The position numbers and the translations under genes were made by a program. The notes beneath the pieces were generated by a model. It was given only the letters and a program-made list of their open reading frames with translations. It did no database searches and was not told where the DNA came from. A stretch of DNA of 57,667 nucleotides from an uncultured Bacteroidota bacterium (lineage in GTDB: Bacteria; Bacteroidota; Bacteroidia; Bacteroidales; P3), in contig CACYSB010000016.1 in NCBI GenBank assembly GCA_902777005.1, positions 1-57,667 on the forward strand, in the 5' to 3' direction. This document shows, one piece after another, positions 8,722 through 18,579 of the stretch; within the stretch, counting starts at the first letter, position 1; each line of letters opens with the position of its first letter.

Positions 8722-11700
8722 TTAACGGATTACCACCACCTTGACTGCTGGCAGCGTTCCGACCTTGACGAGGTAGACACCCTGTTGTTGCGGACACACG
8801 GGGGCGTGCTTTCCTGCTTTCTGCTCGGCAACACAGCGGCCCATCATGTCATAGACACTGAGTGTCATCTCTTCAGCTCCGCTGACAATAATCTTGCCGT
8901 TGACTACAGAGTATGTAACATTGTCTATCTCGACATCGTCAATACCCACAGGAGGTATTGGTATTGCCTCAAAGTAGGCGGTGTAGGTGACATCAGCCAC
9001 AACAACCACCGTGCGCGGGTTGTCTATGACATTGTCGTTCCAGCGCACGAAGCGATAGCCCTCGGAGGGGATGGCCTCAATGGTCACCTCGGTGCCCTCC
9101 ACCACAGTACGACCACCTGTGACAGTACCCATCTCCTCGTTGTCGCTCAGCACCGTGACCGTGTAGTTCACCACATCGTTGGTACCGAAGGTGAAGCTAA
9201 TCGTGTGGTTGGCGCCAAGTCCAACGGTGAAGGTATAGGTGATGCGTTCGGCGTTCTGGTCTGTGATATGCTCGGCAAGGGCAACTTGCTGGCCGTCGAG
9301 CACAACAAACTTCAGTTTGAAGTGTCCCTCATCGATACCAAAGGCTTCAGCGGCAGCGCCGTCAATGAAGCTCACCGCCACAAAGCGAATACTGTCGTAG
9401 GCACCGTATCTCGTAGACCAGGAGAATGTGCTGTCTACACGCATCGTCTCACCGTCGGCATAGGCCATCACATAACCGCCATTGTTGCTGGCATTGACGG
9501 TGTGCGGTGCCATAGCAGTGGAGAACATGGTGGAATATGCAGCCGTACTGCTTTCCGAGCAGTTGCTAACAATCTGGAGCATGTAGAAAGTGTTTGGCAG
9601 CAGACCGTTGAAAGTGGCGACAGTGTCGCTGGTGGTAACGCTTATCACGTCATCTGTGAGATTAGTCGGATCGCCATACTCATCCACTGCCATACGCGTA
9701 ACCTTGGCAGTGTAACTGTCGGGATTGGAGGCTGAACGGTACCAGTAAATAGTGAGTGAAGTGTCGGTAAACTCCGATGCATCGATATAGGACACCGGCA
9801 GGCATATCTCTGACTCATCATAGGGAGCGAAGACTGCACGGTAGCTGTGACTGGCATCAAGATTGCCAGAGAAGTAATAACGGATATAACCACTTCTCTC
9901 CATATAGTTATCAATATCTTCGTTCGGCATCATCGCATTATCCATGGTCATAGATACGAAGCGGGCGTTGCTGGAGTCGACATAGGCTGCCATTGCCGGA
10001 TCAGCCGTCTCCACATTCACAGTATAGCACGAGAAAGACATATATCCACCTTGGCGGACATTGAAAACAGCCGAATCTCGGACAATGGAATCTAATTCAT
10101 GATAATAACCATCGTCACCATAGGTTTCAATATATACTCTCATAAGTCCGCCACCCTCGTTGACGACGGTCTGGGTTGTCTGCGCTCCCGGAGTGCGGAA
10201 CCTTATGTTTGCGCCGAAGGCTGTGTCGCCTTCGCCGCACACTGTGCCAAGCATGGCCCAATATCTTGTGTAGGACTGCAGACCTCCGACGGTGGCACCC
10301 GTTGAGTCACCACTCACGCTGACCATAATGGGCGTACCAGTGCCCATTTCGTTATCATACACCTTCAGCACATAACCGGCAGGTGTGGTGCTGCCGTTGG
10401 ACGTCCACTGGAAGGTGGCGGTGTTTTCGGTCGAACCAAGCATCATACAATATGTGGGCATACAGGCCGAGCCATACTCGCCATAAACAACACGCACCAC
10501 ATGGTCGGCATTCCTGCCAACACTCAGATAATACGACACATGGCCATCAGATCTAATTTCGATATTGAGCATGTCGCTTTGCACAAGGGGAACTTCTACA
10601 CCATCGACATAGAGATGCATCAGCTGGAAGCTGAAGTTGTAACTATCACCAGTGTTATAGTCGTAATACGTAAACTGGTTGCTCGTGTAGAACACGAACT
10701 GGCTGTATTCCTCATACTCATAAATGGACTCCTCTACAGTAAATACAGTTGAATCACCATTAAACTGACTATAATTATCATAATAATTATAAACACCCGC
10801 GCCCTCCTTCATCACAGTTATATGGTGTAGGATAGGCTCGGCACGGAAGCTGGCAACCATTTCGGCACCTTCGCCTGCACCGCAGTTCGACCTGACGGTT
10901 GCTTCGTAGTAGTGACCGGCCTGCAATCCGGTAATTCTAACACTGGTGCCAGTGGTGGTGTAGAGCTGCGGCGCATCATAACTACCGTTAGTATTCTCCA
11001 CGGTGACACTGTAGCCTCCTGGGGTCGAGCCCGAAGCTGTCCAACTCAGCAGGGCGCTGGTGGTGGTGATACTGTCAACAGTCAGGCCGGTGGGAGGCAG
11101 GCAGCCCGAGCCATAGGGGCCGTACTCGGCACGGATGGTGTGGGCCTCTTCTGTATTGAAACTGTATGTGTAGGCTATGAAGTGGTCGTCGGCCATATAA
11201 TCCTCTATCTGCATGTGCGAACGGTCGAACGGCACTTCGACACCGTCGACATAAAGGTGCAGCAGCTGCGCGGCAGCACTGTCGCATGCAACTCCGTACA
11301 TTTCACTCTCAGGACTGATGGTATACATCGTAAGTCTGCTGCCATAATAACCTGCCGTCGACAACACACTCACGCTGTCTTCCACAATCACACTACTGCC
11401 ATCGTAACCATCATTATATCTCATATAACCATGGTCGCGGTTTAGTAAGGTAATGGCCACATGTCTATTCAGCCAATACCCCATACTATAAGTGTTGTAG
11501 TCATACTCGCCGCATTCGGAACGGACTACAATATAGTAGTAACCGGTTTTCAGACCTGTAATGGTGGTCGAATTGGCGGTGCCGGCAACGGTTACCGTAG
11601 TGGTGTCGTATTCAGAACGGCCAGTGATATCGTTCCATTGCTCGGACATTGCAAAAACCGTAATGTTCTGCGGACGTACGCCCTCGTCATACAGTTCCCA

Positions 11701-14142
11701 TGCCACCGTGATGGTGCTGTCATTAATATAACTGACATTTGCATAATCGATGCTAGCGCACGGATCAGAATAAGGGCCGAAGGCGGCACGCACAACGCGT
11801 ATAGTTTCGTTAGAATACATATAACTGTTATACGAAGCGCGATAGTACGACAGTTCACCACCCACATAGCCATGCTCTTCCCAATACATATCCGACGGAA
11901 TGTATTCCTGGTTGTCTACAAAGAGACGCTTGTACTGCGCGGCATTCACACTGACGGGGAGCTGTTCTGTGGGATAGACGGGCGTGTAGGTGGTGCCCAC
12001 CATCCTTAAATACACCTCCGATGGCACCGTCAGCACCATGGTGTCCTGAATTGACACCAATTCACTGCCATCAATGCTGACACTGAAATCACCACCACCG
12101 ATATTGATAAAGGTGACATCCATCGGACTGGCTTTGGTCCTTACAATGCAATCGGCGGCCTCAGAGTTGCCACAGTCGCACACCGCCACAGCGCCCAAGC
12201 GATAGTACGTGTAGGGCTGCAGGCCAGTGAATGTATAGTTGTTCGTGCCGCGAACACTTACAGTGATGGGTGTGCCTACCGCTCTGTCGTAGTTGTCATC
12301 CCACTGCACCAACGTAAGCTGCACACTGTCGCTGATAACGTTGGTCCACTGGAATGTCAGCGACGAGTCGGTGCGCAACTGAGCATTCACATTATACGGA
12401 CTAAGGCATAGCGAACCGTAGGGACCATAGACGGCACGGACAGTAATGGAATCTCCGCTATAGCCAGATCTGGACAGGCTATACGTCATATCTCCTTCAT
12501 AATAATACTTATCCAAGTTCCATCCTGCGATATTGTTTCCCCAGTCCCCCGGTGTTACCTCATGCCCATTGAGATAGAGGTGCGTGAGCTGGGCAGCACT
12601 GGCCTGTACGCCGTATGCCTCCTGAAGTGAAGCATCCAGCGTCTTCATATTAACGTAAAAGTCATTGTCATCATAAACACTGACCGTCATCGTGTCGGCA
12701 ACACGATCAGGACTATAGCTATAGTCGTTGTAGTGCATATATCCGCCACCATCGTTAATCATTGTCACTTTGTACATGCGCCTGACATAATAGCTCATGT
12801 AGCCCATCGTCTCATTGTAGTCGTATTCGCCGCAGTTGACGCGAACCATCACATAGTAACTGTTGTTAGGTTGCAGACCTGTCAGCAGCGCCGATGTGGC
12901 GTTGCCAGTCACTGTGGTTGTAGCCACAGTGTCATACCTGTAATTCTGGATGCTGTAATCATACTGCCTGGAAATGGCATAAACTTTTACATTCTGGATA
13001 TTGGACAAGTCGTTGTCATAATAATACCAGTTCACCCTCAGAGCGCCATTGCCTTCTTGCTCGGCAGAAATATCGTAGGGTGACACTGACGGGCATATGC
13101 CATCAAGATAGGGGCCGAAGACCGTCTCGATGGTACGGTTGCCGTTACAGTAACCTACAGAGTAGGACTGACGATATTTACCCGTCTCTTCCTCACTAAT
13201 ACTCCAATCACTGGCATTATAGACCGTGCCGTTAATGTAAAACTTCTTTAGTTGTGCACTCATGGGATCGATAGCACTATAGCCGGAATACTCCGGGGAA
13301 TAGCTGTACATGTCTACACTATAGCCTTCGCCTTCATAAACCTGGAACTGGGCGGTGCCATGAATTATTGAGTCGCCGTAGCGCACATCGCCGTTGCTGT
13401 TGTTGACAATAGTGACGGTATAGAGATTGATGCCACTGACATAATCCGTCGCAATACTGCTGGTGCTCCCGTCGCACACTGCCTCGACAGTGACCTTGTA
13501 GTGTTTGCCGGAGGTACCACCTGCGGGAGCATAGCTGTCGCTGGTGGCAGCAGGGCCGAGGTTATGGACCACCGCAGCGCCTATAGGCTCCTGATTACTA
13601 TTTACCGGCGTCCAGCTGACATTGTAGCCCTGCACCGTCGACCACGCATTCCACGTGGCCACAAAGCTGCCCGACCTGTTGTCTGCAAGTTCGAGGTCGG
13701 ACACTGGCAGGCAGCCGGTAATTGTTGTGTTGGGGCCATAAACAACGCGCACCTTGTGGTCGGCATCATTTGTTATACGGTACACATAGACTATGTTGCC
13801 GTAATCGACCAGAAAGTTGTAAACCTCCATGTTGTCACTCTGCACAAGCGGCACTTCCACATCGTCGATATAGAAATGTATCACCTGCATAGAGTTTTCG
13901 GTCACTCCTGCATCATCCAGCCAAGGACATGAAGGAATAAGGGTCCTGGCCTGAACGAAATAGTACGTTTCTGTCATCGTCACGGTAGTGCTATCGTAGC
14001 AATAATAGCCATTTGACGTTTGGCCGTAACAAACGAGATAGCCTCCGCCTTCATTGATTACCGTGAGAGTGTGACTTTGCGCCTTCGCGCCAAATCCAAA
14101 CAGACTCAGCAAAAGGGTCGTAAGAAATAATGCTTTTTTCAT
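8722..14142 (-). CDS. Giant secreted T9SS protein with alternating fibronectin-III and unnamed repeat modules
   Basis: An 1806-residue surface or secreted protein. Residues 1-21 are a signal peptide. About eight copies of an unnamed module follow, opening with patterns such as VTMINDGGGYMHYND, ITLLNRDHGYMRYND and TVVNEGGGLMRVY. Each contains a LYVDGVEVP-like segment, and most close with VRxVYGPYG. Seven fibronectin type III domains alternate with these, each starting near a CLP/CxP and containing LxxNxxYYVxVRxxC. The pair repeats about every 210 residues. Near residue 1650 sits one Listeria-Bacteroides-type repeat (GYRFVRWND, then YTAYFE). The last 80 residues form a T9SS sorting domain (LSVYDMMGRCVAEQ ... 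GVYLVKVG). Likely an adhesin or matrix protein. Its DNA is AT-richer than dnaE beside it. Confidence 0.88.
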   Translation of the reverse strand: MKKALFLTTLLLSLFGFGAKAQSHTLTVINEGGGYLVCYGQTSNGYYCYDSTTVTMTETYYFVQARTLIPSCPWLDDAGVTENSMQVIHFYIDDVEVPLVQSDNMEVYNFLVDYGNIVYVYRITNDADHKVRVVYGPNTTITGCLPVSDLELADNRSGSFVATWNAWSTVQGYNVSWTPVNSNQEPIGAAVVHNLGPAATSDSYAPAGGTSGKHYKVTVEAVCDGSTSSIATDYVSGINLYTVTIVNNSNGDVRYGDSIIHGTAQFQVYEGEGYSVDMYSYSPEYSGYSAIDPMSAQLKKFYINGTVYNASDWSISEEETGKYRQSYSVGYCNGNRTIETVFGPYLDGICPSVSPYDISAEQEGNGALRVNWYYYDNDLSNIQNVKVYAISRQYDYSIQNYRYDTVATTTVTGNATSALLTGLQPNNSYYVMVRVNCGEYDYNETMGYMSYYVRRMYKVTMINDGGGYMHYNDYSYSPDRVADTMTVSVYDDNDFYVNMKTLDASLQEAYGVQASAAQLTHLYLNGHEVTPGDWGNNIAGWNLDKYYYEGDMTYSLSRSGYSGDSITVRAVYGPYGSLCLSPYNVNAQLRTDSSLTFQWTNVISDSVQLTLVQWDDNYDRAVGTPITVSVRGTNNYTFTGLQPYTYYRLGAVAVCDCGNSEAADCIVRTKASPMDVTFINIGGGDFSVSIDGSELVSIQDTMVLTVPSEVYLRMVGTTYTPVYPTEQLPVSVNAAQYKRLFVDNQEYIPSDMYWEEHGYVGGELSYYRASYNSYMYSNETIRVVRAAFGPYSDPCASIDYANVSYINDSTITVAWELYDEGVRPQNITVFAMSEQWNDITGRSEYDTTTVTVAGTANSTTITGLKTGYYYIVVRSECGEYDYNTYSMGYWLNRHVAITLLNRDHGYMRYNDGYDGSSVIVEDSVSVLSTAGYYGSRLTMYTISPESEMYGVACDSAAAQLLHLYVDGVEVPFDRSHMQIEDYMADDHFIAYTYSFNTEEAHTIRAEYGPYGSGCLPPTGLTVDSITTTSALLSWTASGSTPGGYSVTVENTNGSYDAPQLYTTTGTSVRITGLQAGHYYEATVRSNCGAGEGAEMVASFRAEPILHHITVMKEGAGVYNYYDNYSQFNGDSTVFTVEESIYEYEEYSQFVFYTSNQFTYYDYNTGDSYNFSFQLMHLYVDGVEVPLVQSDMLNIEIRSDGHVSYYLSVGRNADHVVRVVYGEYGSACMPTYCMMLGSTENTATFQWTSNGSTTPAGYVLKVYDNEMGTGTPIMVSVSGDSTGATVGGLQSYTRYWAMLGTVCGEGDTAFGANIRFRTPGAQTTQTVVNEGGGLMRVYIETYGDDGYYHELDSIVRDSAVFNVRQGGYMSFSCYTVNVETADPAMAAYVDSSNARFVSMTMDNAMMPNEDIDNYMERSGYIRYYFSGNLDASHSYRAVFAPYDESEICLPVSYIDASEFTDTSLTIYWYRSASNPDSYTAKVTRMAVDEYGDPTNLTDDVISVTTSDTVATFNGLLPNTFYMLQIVSNCSESSTAAYSTMFSTAMAPHTVNASNNGGYVMAYADGETMRVDSTFSWSTRYGAYDSIRFVAVSFIDGAAAEAFGIDEGHFKLKFVVLDGQQVALAEHITDQNAERITYTFTVGLGANHTISFTFGTNDVVNYTVTVLSDNEEMGTVTGGRTVVEGTEVTIEAIPSEGYRFVRWNDNVIDNPRTVVVVADVTYTAYFEAIPIPPVGIDDVEIDNVTYSVVNGKIIVSGAEEMTLSVYDMMGRCVAEQKAGKHAPVCPQQQGVYLVKVGTLPAVKVVVIR

Positions 14143-14218
14143 AGTTGTATATTTTATATTTATTGTTATCCGTTAACCTACAGACAATTACCAACTTTAC
14201 CGTTGATTTTTGTATAGA

Positions 14219-14226
14219 CAAAGATA
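14219..14226 (-). promoter_or_regulatory. -7 element for the giant secreted protein gene
   Basis: Minus strand reads TATCTTTG, a full match to TAnnTTTG, 77 bases ahead of the start codon at 14142. No -33 TTTG at the standard spacing. Confidence 0.55.
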
Positions 14227-14304
14227 GAAAACATAACACCTCCACGCTATTAAAAAAATTTAAATAATGTTAAAAACAAACATCAGCTCCATGATTGCCA
14301 CAGT

Positions 14305-14403
14305 CGCTCCGTAGCCTCTCCGACTCCGGTCCGACTGTTCTACGGTTGTTCACCGGTTTTCTGTCGGAGAGGGTACGGAGCGGCTACGAAGGGGAAGCGG
14401 ACA
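14305..14403. repeat. 11-bp-register CG-comb palindrome, copy A
   Basis: Nine successive 11-bp units each carry CG at the same phase (positions 14310, 14321 and so on every 11 bases to 14398). Outer arms 14306-14324 and 14363-14381 are inverted repeats with one mismatch in 19. The 38-base centre contains TGTTCTACGGT and TGTTCACCGGT. It lies about 120 bases upstream of pyrH. The same vocabulary recurs in the other four copies of this window. Confidence 0.85.
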
Positions 14404-14520
14404 GGAAAAGGGCATGTTTTGCATTTTTTTCATCACAATTTCAAAAAAAATATTAACTTCGTTGGTACAAAACCGAAGCCAGTTTCGGCACAAAACACTA
14501 AGAAACAAAAGACTACACCA

Positions 14521-15228
14521 ATGAGATACAATCGCATATTACTCAAATTGAGCGGCGAGTCGCTCATGGGCACCCAAAGTTACGGCATCAGCCCCGCCAT
14601 GCTGACCCAATATGTGGCCGACATCAAGGCCGTCGTGGAGCGCGGCGTGCAGGTGGGCATCGTCATCGGCGGCGGCAATATCTTCCGCGGCCTCAGCGGC
14701 GCCGCCGGCGGCATGGACCGCGTGCAGGGCGACTACATGGGCATGCTGGCCACGATGATCAACAGCCTGGCCCTGCAGGCCGAGCTGGAGAAGCAGGGCG
14801 TCAGCACCGAGCTGCTGGGCGGCATGGCCATAGAGCCCATCTGCAAGGCCATGAGCCGTCGCCGCGCCGTGGAGGCCATGGAGCAGGGACGCGTGGTAAT
14901 CATCGGCGGCGGCACAGGCAACCCCTACTTCACCACCGACACGGCATCGACGCTCCGCGCCATAGAAATCAAGGCCGACGCCATCCTCAAGGGCACACGC
15001 GTCGACGGCGTCTACACCGCCGACCCCGAGAAGGACCCCACGGCCAAGAAGTACCAGCACCTCAGCTACAGCGAGGCCCTGGAGAAGAAACTGAAAATCA
15101 TGGACCTCACAGCCTTCGCGCTGGCCGAGGACAACAACCTGCCCATCTACGTCTTCGACATGAACCGCCAGGGCAACCTGCTCCGCGTCGTCGAAGGCGA
15201 GGACGTGGGCACCATCGTTAGCAAATAA
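14521..15228 (+). CDS. pyrH: UMP kinase
   Basis: Phosphorylates UMP to UDP with ATP, an essential step of pyrimidine nucleotide synthesis. The 235-residue protein begins [13 protein letters not shown], followed by [12 protein letters not shown], both hallmarks of the bacterial amino-acid-kinase-fold UMP kinase. [13 protein letters not shown] and [19 protein letters not shown] form the nucleotide site. The start at 14521 places the protein N-terminus where the family normally starts; an open frame extends further upstream but would add about 34 unrelated residues. frr follows after 14 bases, the common pyrH-frr pairing. Confidence 0.97.
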   Translation: MRYNRILLKLSGESLMGTQSYGISPAMLTQYVADIKAVVERGVQVGIVIGGGNIFRGLSGAAGGMDRVQGDYMGMLATMINSLALQAELEKQGVSTELLGGMAIEPICKAMSRRRAVEAMEQGRVVIIGGGTGNPYFTTDTASTLRAIEIKADAILKGTRVDGVYTADPEKDPTAKKYQHLSYSEALEKKLKIMDLTAFALAEDNNLPIYVFDMNRQGNLLRVVEGEDVGTIVSK

Positions 15229-15242
15229 AAAACCACAATATC

Positions 15243-15806
15243 ATGAACGATTTATCGAAAGCCTGCCTCGACGAGGCAAAGAACAGTATGCAGAGCTCGC
15301 TCGGCTTCCTGGAGAAGGAGCTGACAAAGATCCGCGCCGGCAAGGCCAACCCCGGCATGCTCGACGGTGTGAAGGTTGACTACTACGGCACCATGACCGA
15401 GATAAGCCAGGTGGCCAACATCAACACCCCCGATGCACGTTCCATCGTCATCCAGCCCTGGGAGAAGACCATCGTGGGCGCCATCAACAAGGCCATCCTC
15501 GACGCCAACCTCGGCTTCACGCCCAGGCACGAAGGCGACATACTGCGCATAGTCATACCTCCCCTCACCGAGGAGCGCCGCAAGGAACTCTGCAAGCAGG
15601 CCAAGACCGAGGTGGAGAACGCCAAGGTCAACGTGCGCAACGTGCGCCGCAACGTCATGGACAAGGTGAAGAAGCTGAAGGACAAGTCAGTCCCCGAGGA
15701 TGAGGTGAAGCAGGTGGAGAAAGAGCTCCAGGACATCACCGACAAGAACATCGCCGAATGCGACAAGATCTTCGCCGCCAAGGAGAAGGAGATAATGTCC
15801 ATATAA
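15243..15806 (+). CDS. frr: Ribosome recycling factor
   Basis: Releases ribosomes from mRNA after termination, acting with EF-G. At 187 residues it is the normal family length. Characteristic segments are LTKIRAGKANPGMLDGVKV (domain I to II hinge), QPWEKTIVGAINKAI and the basic helix RRNVMDKVKKLKD. Fourteen bases after pyrH, so probably one transcript. Confidence 0.97.
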   Translation: MNDLSKACLDEAKNSMQSSLGFLEKELTKIRAGKANPGMLDGVKVDYYGTMTEISQVANINTPDARSIVIQPWEKTIVGAINKAILDANLGFTPRHEGDILRIVIPPLTEERRKELCKQAKTEVENAKVNVRNVRRNVMDKVKKLKDKSVPEDEVKQVEKELQDITDKNIAECDKIFAAKEKEIMSI

Positions 15807-15813
15807 TATGCCC

Positions 15814-15870
15814 CCCGCTTCGCGGAAATCTATAAATCTATTTGGATCTATGGATTACGCCGAAGGCGGG
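15814..15870. other. Possible hairpin between frr and birA
   Basis: A C/G-rich arm near 15814-15825 can pair with 15858-15870, and each arm can also form a small hairpin by itself (ccgc-ttc-gcgg and gcc-gaa-ggc). The loop holds near-repeats of atctat. It may be a processing site or weak terminator; no U tract is present. Confidence 0.3.
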
Positions 15871-15883
15871 AGATATATAAACC

Positions 15884-16606
15884 ATGCAAATCATCAAGTT
15901 GGACTCTGTGGAGTCCACCAACAAATATTGTGAAGTCCTCGACCTCGCTGAGGTGGAGGACTTCACCTGCTATTGGGCCTTGGAGCAGACCGCCGGCATA
16001 GGCCAGCGCGGCAACCACTGGCACAGCGCCCCGGGCCTCAACCTCACCTTCAGCCTTGTGCTCAAGCCCGTCTGGCTCATGGCCGCACGGCAGTTCGCCC
16101 TGACACAGACCCTTGCCCTCGCCATAACCGATTTCCTTACCACCTGCCACATACCGCATACCGCCCAAATCAAATGGCCCAACGATATATATGCCGGCGG
16201 CAACAAGATCTGCGGCACGCTGACATCGGCACGCCTTGCAGGCGACTATATCGCCACGGCCATCTGCGGCATAGGGCTCAACGTGAACCAGACGGAGTTC
16301 CCCGACTGGGTGCCCAATCCCACGTCGCTGCGCCTGCTGACGGGCGAGGGATATGACCTCGAAGACACGCTACAGACACTGCTGCGGTGCATCGAACGCC
16401 GCTACAACGCCCTGCGCGACGGCGCCGACGCCGGGGACGAATACCACAGCCTCCTGTTCAAGCGCGGCATCGAAGCGCATTACCTCTACCAAGGCCACCC
16501 AATAACCGCCACCATCACCGGCGTCGATTCCTTCGGCCGCCTCCTCCTCACCGCCCACGACGGCACTCCCCTCCGCTGCGCCATGAAAGAAATCGCCTTC
16601 CTGTAG
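15884..16606 (+). CDS. birA: Biotin--[acetyl-CoA-carboxylase] ligase
   Basis: Activates biotin to biotinyl-AMP and attaches it to biotin carboxyl carrier proteins. The 240-residue protein has DSVESTNKYC at its start, the biotin-binding loop as QTAGIGQRGNHWHS (a variant of the usual GRGRRGRxW), KWPNDIYAGGNKICG and GIGLNVNQ. It lacks the N-terminal helix-turn-helix of E. coli BirA, so it is a class I ligase with no repressor role. The gene is 77 bases after frr and convergent with the fimbrillin-like gene, leaving only 8 bases between stops. Confidence 0.94.
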   Translation: MQIIKLDSVESTNKYCEVLDLAEVEDFTCYWALEQTAGIGQRGNHWHSAPGLNLTFSLVLKPVWLMAARQFALTQTLALAITDFLTTCHIPHTAQIKWPNDIYAGGNKICGTLTSARLAGDYIATAICGIGLNVNQTEFPDWVPNPTSLRLLTGEGYDLEDTLQTLLRCIERRYNALRDGADAGDEYHSLLFKRGIEAHYLYQGHPITATITGVDSFGRLLLTAHDGTPLRCAMKEIAFL

Positions 16607-16614
16607 TAGGCTTC

Positions 16615-18330
16615 TTATTCAACAATAGTTACTAAACGGACAGCGGAGCAATAACTTTTGGACACGTTTGCCATATTTGGTGCAATATTGTTTGCAATCT
16701 TTAAAACCTTTGCCTGATTATTGCTAGGATAATATGTTGTTGACCAATACCAACCAGCTTCGTTTATGCCTAATGTACTTGCAGGGTTCACTCCTGTACC
16801 GGCATAACTATTTCCATATCCTGCCGCAGGGAGGAACACCGCCCCTGCTTGTTCCATTTTATTCCAATATTCTGTGGCATCATAACACCCTGCCCAAGTG
16901 CTCGCAACGTTTACATTGGTAAGTGCTGCCGCACCATCGGGATGTATGTAGTTATCTGGGAAAACAATCAATCCATATATGCTTCCAATCTTTGCAAAAA
17001 CATAACGAGCAATAGCAGCTCTAGATGCCCCTGTTAATAATAAATAGTTCCATTCTGCCGTTGTTAATGTTCTCCAATCCGTAGTACCTCCATTACTAAT
17101 CTTATTCTTATTATACACCCCCCAATCATAATTAGTTTCTTCAATATTACTCTTTGGTTGTTTTGTGGTTGACATTGGTGCTCTTAGATAAGGTTGCACT
17201 GCATAGCCACTCGAAGCCCAGAAATATAGGTCAATAAACTTGGTTTGTGTTTTCCTAGCGGTGGTATCAGTATTATTCCCAGAGCTCTCACCGTTGCCAA
17301 GATAATCATATTGATGCTCGGCAAAACGCCAATAGTTGTCTGAGGCACGGTATTGTAGGTTACCTTGGGAAAAACGAATCTTTGAGTATGAATATGGAGC
17401 CGAATTTGACCTATAAATGGTGAATAGACTGTGATCAACCTCTTTAGTATAACTATTTGCTGCGCCCTCCGTAGTTACGGCTATCTGTGTTGTAGCAAGA
17501 ATATTACGTCCAAGAGCCCCGGAATGAAGTGCTCGGCTATAATTATAACTATAGTTTACGGTTGGCATTCCTGTACGTGACACTGCCTTATGAGTGTACA
17601 CCTTAAACGTTATATCATTCCCATCAACCTCGGCTATCGGCAGAATGGGCACTTGGACGTCGACGATTGAGCCATAACTGATACTAACGCCATCATTGAA
17701 TTTCACTTTTACACGACGATACTGGGAATCGTCACTGGCACCAGAAACAGTAGTGCTGCTACCATTATTACTGACCGATGCAGGGCCACTTAGTTGTTGG
17801 GTAGCACTGACGACAACAATAGAGTCTAAATAAATAGTATTGTCAACTTCTGTGTTATTCTTTACACGAACCTTAATTGCAGCGGTAACATGGTAAAGCT
17901 TTATACTGGATGCTCCCTCGTTAGCCTTACCTACCATTGGCAAGGATATATTCTGATTGCCATTACTAAAGAATGATACATATTCTGATGGTATCACCAC
18001 TGTAGGATTATCTGTACCCTCGTTCTCTGCACCCGAAGCAGTAATGATACTTGCAGGATAATAGGCACGTATTGCACCGGATAGGTTCTCAATACCCGTG
18101 GCACGAGCGTCGCTACCACTGACTTCAACGGTGGCAGTCTGTCCGTTAATGCGCACTTGGTCACCGTTGACCCAATGGACTTGATTACCACTGACAGATG
18201 TCTTTGTGCCATTTGGCGTGAATGTTTCGGCGGTGAGCATTATGCCACCGGATAATTCGTCTTTACGGCAGCCCGTCATCAGTAAAAGACCACCAAGAAA
18301 TACCGCTATTATATAAAATGTCTTTTTCAT
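16615..18330 (-). CDS. Fimbrillin-like lipoprotein with C-terminal FISUMP-like domain
   Basis: A 571-residue surface lipoprotein. The start at 18330 gives MKKTFYIIAVFLGG followed by lipobox LLLMTGC. Residues 25 to about 270 resemble the N-terminal beta domain of Bacteroidetes fimbrillin/Mfa-like proteins: an early TKTSVSGNQVHWVNGDQV, then AIRAYYPAS and VTAAIKVRVKN. The C-terminal half has the motif set FSQGNLQYRA, WRFAEHQYDYLG, WRTLTTAEWNYLL, FPDNYIHPDG, AGAVFLPAAGY and YYWSTTYY, seen in FISUMP/formylglycine-like domains of Bacteroidales surface proteins. Codon use is clearly AT-richer than in birA and dnaE, which may reflect lateral acquisition. It follows the 65-residue peptide gene after 19 bases. 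Confidence 0.8.
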   Translation of the reverse strand: MKKTFYIIAVFLGGLLLMTGCRKDELSGGIMLTAETFTPNGTKTSVSGNQVHWVNGDQVRINGQTATVEVSGSDARATGIENLSGAIRAYYPASIITASGAENEGTDNPTVVIPSEYVSFFSNGNQNISLPMVGKANEGASSIKLYHVTAAIKVRVKNNTEVDNTIYLDSIVVVSATQQLSGPASVSNNGSSTTVSGASDDSQYRRVKVKFNDGVSISYGSIVDVQVPILPIAEVDGNDITFKVYTHKAVSRTGMPTVNYSYNYSRALHSGALGRNILATTQIAVTTEGAANSYTKEVDHSLFTIYRSNSAPYSYSKIRFSQGNLQYRASDNYWRFAEHQYDYLGNGESSGNNTDTTARKTQTKFIDLYFWASSGYAVQPYLRAPMSTTKQPKSNIEETNYDWGVYNKNKISNGGTTDWRTLTTAEWNYLLLTGASRAAIARYVFAKIGSIYGLIVFPDNYIHPDGAAALTNVNVASTWAGCYDATEYWNKMEQAGAVFLPAAGYGNSYAGTGVNPASTLGINEAGWYWSTTYYPSNNQAKVLKIANNIAPNMANVSKSYCSAVRLVTIVE

Positions 18331-18349
18331 GAATAATAGTTTTTGATAG

Positions 18350-18547
18350 TTAGAACCATGTACTCTCGTCACCTGCACCACCATCTCCAAAGTAGCCACC
18401 GGTGTTACTGCGACTCTCTATTGTCTGCTCCTCGGGCACAAAAGTGCCAAAAAGGAATTCGCCAGAGCTAACATATCCGCGCTCAGCCTTGAAACTGACG
18501 GTTGTCAACTTAGGGGCTTGGTAGGTCTTTTTCTTCACTTCTTTCAT
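18350..18547 (-). CDS. Small 65-residue Bacteroidales peptide with KxYxxP N-terminus
   Basis: The sequence begins MKEVKKKTYQAPKLTTV and ends in a Gly/Asp-rich tail (GGYFGDGGAGDESTWF). Bacteroidales encode many small proteins with a K-x-Y-x-x-P start followed by a VxxFxxExGxxxS stretch; this fits that pattern from memory, and their function is not known to me. There is no signal peptide or lipobox. It sits 19 bases ahead of the fimbrillin-like lipoprotein and should share its transcript. It could be a leader, a precursor peptide or an accessory subunit; I cannot choose between these. Confidence 0.65.
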   Translation of the reverse strand: MKEVKKKTYQAPKLTTVSFKAERGYVSSGEFLFGTFVPEEQTIESRSNTGGYFGDGGAGDESTWF

Positions 18548-18579
18548 TTTGTTATCTATTGTATATTGTATGCATAAAC

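Larger units (their letters stand above)
14143..14520. other. 378-bp divergent intergenic region upstream of pyrH
   Basis: The region separates the giant minus-strand gene from pyrH. It holds the minus-strand -7 element at 14219-14226, an A/T-rich stretch, the 11-bp-register palindrome at 14305-14403, and about 115 bases of AT-rich leader before pyrH. I see no convincing TAnnTTTG box for pyrH and no additional gene. Confidence 0.7.

Noticed and set aside
16600..16640. Direct repeat of the ssrA 3' end marking an island boundary
   Set aside because: I looked for a copy of the tmRNA T-arm/acceptor sequence near birA and found none.
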